Below are positions 13,527 to 17,078 of a stretch of DNA of 17,078 nucleotides, piece by piece. The notes beneath the pieces are model-generated. The model did not search any database and was not told the DNA's origin. It saw nothing but the letters and a program-made list of their open reading frames with translations. Source of the DNA: Planctomycetota bacterium (GTDB taxonomy: Bacteria; Planctomycetota; Phycisphaerae; Sedimentisphaerales; Anaerobacaceae); contig JABMRO010000309.1 of the NCBI GenBank assembly GCA_013202635.1, positions 1 through 17,078 of the forward strand, written 5' to 3'. Positions within the stretch are counted from its first letter, which is position 1, and each line of letters starts with the position of its first letter. Both the position numbers and the translations under genes were made by a program.

Positions 13527-14351
13527 CTATACCAATTCTTTAAGATGTTTGATACTTCGCTCGGCCTGTTCCACTGTACCACATTCGACGCTGAAAACAA
13601 TATCTCGAGTCAGCTTTTTGCAAATCTCAACCACTTTTTTCCAGTCAATAACGCCCTCGCCGCATGCGCAGCCGGCTGGCGTACCTGTTACCTTGCCGCG
13701 TTCGTCCTCTGACTGTTGCACCGAAATATCTTTGGCGTGAAGATGTACCAGCCTGTCCTTGACCCGCCCAAGCCACTCAATAGGGTCATGACCACACAGG
13801 TAACTATTGCCCGTATCGAAGTTGATTCCTATGGCATCCGAATCAACAAGTTCGTAAATCCTGTCAAGACCATCGGGGTGCTGGCTGTACTGCTGATGTG
13901 GCTCAAGTCCTATAAGTATCCCGCGGGCTTCCGCAAAGGCCGCCGCCTCTTTCAACACATACCGCATCAAAACATGGTCTTCTTCCTCCGTTGTCCAGGC
14001 CGGTTTCGGACCTTCATCTGTATTGACTACTGGAGCACCACATTCCGCTGCAAAACGAATCGCCTGTTTGAGGTATTCAGTACTCACTTCTGGTTTACAG
14101 AGCGGCGTATGCGACGATAAGCCGGAAAGTTTCACCCCCGCTTTATTGCAGGCCCGCTTGATACGGTACGGATCGTCCAACAATGAAACACTCTGGTAGT
14201 AACCTGCTTCACTGAGCAGTTCTCGTCCCCAGTGGACCCACGGCTCTATGTATTCATAACCTAACTCTGCGGCCTTTTCCACTCCCCACTCGAACGACTT
14301 GTCGGCATGGCGAACAAACTCCATATTGACGCCGATATAAACATTTGACAT
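13527..14351 (-). CDS. Sugar phosphate isomerase/epimerase family TIM barrel
   Basis: A 274-residue cytoplasmic protein with no signal peptide. AGGAGGT (14364-14358) is 6 bases before the ATG. The fold is that of xylose isomerase-like TIM barrels (PF01261): YIGVNMEFV at strand 1, AAELGYEYIEPW, and metal ligands Glu150 (IGLEPHQQY), Asp179 (INFDTGNSY), His203/His205 (VHLHAKDIS) and Glu246 (SVECGT). Relatives interconvert ketoses and aldoses, epimerise keto-sugars, or act on 3-keto-sugar intermediates. Being intracellular, it would act after import of the product. Its stop codon is 18 bases before the GH38-like start and it follows the membrane protein by 53 bases, so all are likely in one unit. 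Exact reaction not determinable. Confidence 0.88.
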   Translation of the reverse strand: MSNVYIGVNMEFVRHADKSFEWGVEKAAELGYEYIEPWVHWGRELLSEAGYYQSVSLLDDPYRIKRACNKAGVKLSGLSSHTPLCKPEVSTEYLKQAIRFAAECGAPVVNTDEGPKPAWTTEEEDHVLMRYVLKEAAAFAEARGILIGLEPHQQYSQHPDGLDRIYELVDSDAIGINFDTGNSYLCGHDPIEWLGRVKDRLVHLHAKDISVQQSEDERGKVTGTPAGCACGEGVIDWKKVVEICKKLTRDIVFSVECGTVEQAERSIKHLKELV

Positions 14352-14404
14352 TTTGTGACCTCCTAAATTGTAAGTAATTATTTAGCTATTTAACCATGTG
14401 CGGC

Positions 14405-17078
14405 TCAGCGTTTTGCTTCTTCGATAGCGCGCATAATAGTTGCTTTTCTATCCTGCAGATATTTATACAAAGGAGAATCTTTCGGGACTAAAGCCAGTGC
14501 TTTTTCCAGGTTTTCCAGCGCAAGATTGTATTCCTTCTGCATAAAGTGCGACCGGGCGAGCCTGTCATATACATCAGTCAGATTACGATAAGCTGGAACC
14601 ATCTTGTCATTGTATTCGATTGCTTTGTTAAGAGCTAAAATCGCTTTCTCGAACTGCTCCAGCATTTTGTAACAAAATCCCAGGTTGGTCCACCCCGCGG
14701 CATTCTCAGGTTCAAGCTCCAAAAACTTCTGGTATTGTTTGCTGGCTGCTTCGTAGTTATTCAAAAGAAGATACCTTTTTGCAAGACGTGACCTCAGGAT
14801 AGGTTTTCTCGGCGTACGTTCTACAGCCTCCTCCAGCGCCTTTATCTCCAGGTTCATTTCATCAAGACAGCTCTGGGCATCCCGCTCTAACGGATTGGCT
14901 TGTCGTGCCTTCTCGAATTCAGTGTTCATAATCTGAGGGTTGCCTTGTAACATCCCAAGAAGCCCCTTTAGGGCGTGGCCTGTTCCCCTGTAATACTGTT
15001 CGAAAGTCGATTTGACCTGTTGCGATTCTTCTAACGTATCACCGAGGTTCACAAGATATGGCAAAACAGAGCTGTGTTCCCTCGAAAACCACTCCATAGT
15101 ATTTATCAAACATCCTTCCTCCTCCCGCTTTATTGCTGCTCCGAACTCCAGTCGTGGCCTGTCATCGGTATTGAGCGGTGCCGTACCTCCTATTCTCCGC
15201 AGTCCGCCTTCATCGACGATAAAACAATCCAGTAAATCATAAACAGAGTGAATATTAATCCCCGCAAGGTCGGAAGATATGTCCTCACGCTCAACTGCTT
15301 TTTTGGCCCGCTGAAAATCAATTCTCAATGGAGATTTACTGCCTACCAATACGGCATGTTTATTGACACAATTGTTCGCCATCCAAACACAACTATGTGG
15401 CATCGCCTCCTGAAAAGTTTTGAATACCAACTGAAGGTCTTCACCTCGCAAATCCAGAGGAATCCAGCAGGACAGAATGCCGTCGTCTCTTAGCTTATCA
15501 CGGCATTGCATAAAATGTTCGTATGTGTAAAGTGCCGAGCTTCCCGTTGTACCCGGATAAGTTGAGTCGTTCATTATGATGTCGAACTTTTCATCGGTAA
15601 GCTTCACAAAGTTTTTTCCGTCCATTATAATTTTCTTCAGCCGGGGGTCTTTGTAGGATGAACGGTTGATTGTCTCGAAGAACCTGCCCGCTTCGAAAAC
15701 GCTCGGGCAAACATCAACTATCCTGTAGTCTTCAACGCCGAATGCCAGTCCGATTCCTGAAGTCTCCCCGCTTCCGTAACCGATTTGCAGCACTTTTTGC
15801 GGGTTCTTGTGCATCAGCAGCGGTACGTATCCCTGAAGTTTCTGAGTGGTGCGCAGCATAAAATTCATTCCCGCCACATCAACCCCGTCAACTACAATGA
15901 GCCGGTCACCATCTGGCATATCGTGCACGGTAACCGTACCTGTCGCGCCGTCTTTGATATAAATGATTTTGTTCGGATAGTGATAAGTATTCATCGTCTG
16001 CAGGAATATATCACGCGGGATATACAGTGCACTAACAATTATAGCTGCCACTGAAACTGCCGTCGCACCAGCACAGAGTATTAACCTGCGTTTCTCTGAA
16101 AGAAAAAGAACTACAACGCCTAACAGAAGCTGAATCGCAACAATCACAAGGAAGCTGTCCCGCAATCCTAACAATGGCACCATCACAAAGCCCGCTGCGA
16201 AAGAGCCTACCACACAACCCATCGTATTGCATGCATAGACCTCTCCTATCCTTTTACCCGCAGTCTTCCATGACCCGGCGCACACCTTGACCGCAATAGG
16301 AAAAACCATACCCATAAACACAGTAGGCACCAACAGTACTACCGATGCATCTATGAAGTGGGCCGCAACTTCTTTCCAAAAAGTGCCCGCAAGCACCTTC
16401 TCAGTCAGTATAAGGTCGATGTACCAGAGCATCCCTAACAGCAAAATGGATCCCAGCACAGAAAGCCCCACCAGAAACTCTACGATACCAAGAGCGAAAA
16501 TACCGTTTTTGATTTTCGATAAAAAAATCCGGCTGCAAAGAAAGCTCCCAAGCGCAAGACCCAGAATAAAACAGGTAAGCATGCACGCGAAAGCATAAAC
16601 GCTTGTCCCGAGAACAAACAGCAGAACCCTCGTCCACAGAACCTCTAAAGCCAGTGCACAAAATCCCGCCACCAATACCGCAGCCAACACAATTTTTCGT
16701 TTCCTGTCGGCCTGTTCTGTAATTTCTTCATCCTCAGCAAAGCTTCTCTTTGAAGGCTTGGATTTGCGTACCAAACGCTTATGCTTTTGCTTCTTCTCAA
16801 TCGGTATGTCTGTGAACATGGACAAGATGAATGAGAAAACTCCGATGAGTATATTCGCAGACCCCGCAAGATAAACAGTGTTACTCACACCAAAAATCCT
16901 TATGAACACGTAGCCCGACAAAAAGCTGCCTGCGACCGCCCCAAATGTATTGATTGAGTATAAAAATCCTGTGCTTTTTCCTATACCGGCGTCGGATGCT
17001 ACTTTTTCCTGTTGCTGATTCGCCCACAATTTGCTCAAATCCGGCAGCGTCCCGCCCATCAGAGCGGTCGGAATCAGC
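14405..17078 (-). CDS. Membrane-bound spermidine synthase-fold protein with TPRs, 5' end missing
   Basis: The frame is open to the right edge (last codons read LIPTALMGGTLP), so the N-terminus lies beyond 17078; 890 residues are visible. Numbering from the Met at 17059: membrane helices fill about 30-80 and 120-350; a cytoplasmic methyltransferase/spermidine synthase fold spans about 360-560 with IGYGSGETSG (426-435) as the nucleotide site; TPR helices follow from about 740 (FEKAILALNKAIEYNDK). The membrane part is internally duplicated: ALMGGTLPD with YSINTFGAVAGSF resembles VFMGMVFPI with YACNTMGCVVGSF. In true polyamine synthases an acidic residue ends the strand after GGGDG and a catalytic Asp lies further on; here these regions read IVDVCPS and MNDSTYPG. 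Family members are common in planctomycetes, sometimes called fused MFS/spermidine synthase. Polyamine activity is doubtful. First visible gene of the minus cluster. Confidence 0.85.
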   Translation of the reverse strand, partial: LIPTALMGGTLPDLSKLWANQQQEKVASDAGIGKSTGFLYSINTFGAVAGSFLSGYVFIRIFGVSNTVYLAGSANILIGVFSFILSMFTDIPIEKKQKHKRLVRKSKPSKRSFAEDEEITEQADRKRKIVLAAVLVAGFCALALEVLWTRVLLFVLGTSVYAFACMLTCFILGLALGSFLCSRIFLSKIKNGIFALGIVEFLVGLSVLGSILLLGMLWYIDLILTEKVLAGTFWKEVAAHFIDASVVLLVPTVFMGMVFPIAVKVCAGSWKTAGKRIGEVYACNTMGCVVGSFAAGFVMVPLLGLRDSFLVIVAIQLLLGVVVLFLSEKRRLILCAGATAVSVAAIIVSALYIPRDIFLQTMNTYHYPNKIIYIKDGATGTVTVHDMPDGDRLIVVDGVDVAGMNFMLRTTQKLQGYVPLLMHKNPQKVLQIGYGSGETSGIGLAFGVEDYRIVDVCPSVFEAGRFFETINRSSYKDPRLKKIIMDGKNFVKLTDEKFDIIMNDSTYPGTTGSSALYTYEHFMQCRDKLRDDGILSCWIPLDLRGEDLQLVFKTFQEAMPHSCVWMANNCVNKHAVLVGSKSPLRIDFQRAKKAVEREDISSDLAGINIHSVYDLLDCFIVDEGGLRRIGGTAPLNTDDRPRLEFGAAIKREEEGCLINTMEWFSREHSSVLPYLVNLGDTLEESQQVKSTFEQYYRGTGHALKGLLGMLQGNPQIMNTEFEKARQANPLERDAQSCLDEMNLEIKALEEAVERTPRKPILRSRLAKRYLLLNNYEAASKQYQKFLELEPENAAGWTNLGFCYKMLEQFEKAILALNKAIEYNDKMVPAYRNLTDVYDRLARSHFMQKEYNLALENLEKALALVPKDSPLYKYLQDRKATIMRAIEEAKR

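Noticed and set aside
13716..14120. 134-codon + strand frame
   Set aside because: Antisense to the TIM-barrel isomerase, whose metal-binding motifs and perfect Shine-Dalgarno are clear.

Overview
The window looks like a chromosomal stretch from a Planctomycetota bacterium, most likely class Phycisphaerae (Sedimentisphaerales-like). The best clues are two type II pseudopilin-like proteins of the planctomycete type: an AFTLIELLVVIA leader continuing into LMAILMPAL, and H-x9-D(G) C-terminal domains. Other clues are the density of Sec- and Tat-exported carbohydrate enzymes (Gfo/Idh/MocA oxidoreductase, DUF1080, DUF6807/PmoA-like, sulfatase, GH38-like) and clear Shine-Dalgarno sites. Lentisphaerota is a weaker alternative. 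The assignment rests on protein style, not on a marker gene.

Layout. From 1 to 2512 the recognisable main genes run on the + strand: the 3' end of one pseudopilin-like gene, a complete second one behind a good sigma-70-type promoter, then a pair of small genes (65 aa unknown; 86 aa zinc-ribbon-like with one cysteine lost). The roughly 500-base gap between these groups also holds a 38-codon minus-strand membrane peptide with a good ribosome binding site. A + strand terminator lies at about 2688-2736. From 2776 to the right edge every recognisable gene is on the minus strand. Reading downstream (right to left) these are: a membrane protein with a spermidine-synthase fold and TPRs (cut by the window edge), a sugar isomerase/epimerase, a GH38-like glycosidase, a sulfatase, a DUF6807 protein, a Gfo/Idh oxidoreductase, a secreted EF-hand/coiled-coil/poly-acidic repeat protein ending at a strong terminator, and a two-gene unit of DUF1080 plus PhoD-like phosphatase.

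How the genes may work together. The isomerase, GH38-like, sulfatase, DUF6807 and Gfo/Idh genes are spaced 18-97 bases apart and could form one transcription unit. With the DUF1080 gene they make a plausible exported system for a sulfated or otherwise modified glycoside, in which Gfo/Idh oxidises C3, a DUF1080 protein cleaves the 3-keto-glycoside, and the isomerase handles the product. This is inference from families and context; the substrate cannot be read from the sequence.

The most unusual items are the EF-hand/coiled-coil/Asp-rich repeat protein, which carries an apparent one-base nonsense mutation in its last repeat, and the GH38-like enzyme, which lacks two of the four residues that bind zinc in canonical family members, including the catalytic Asp.
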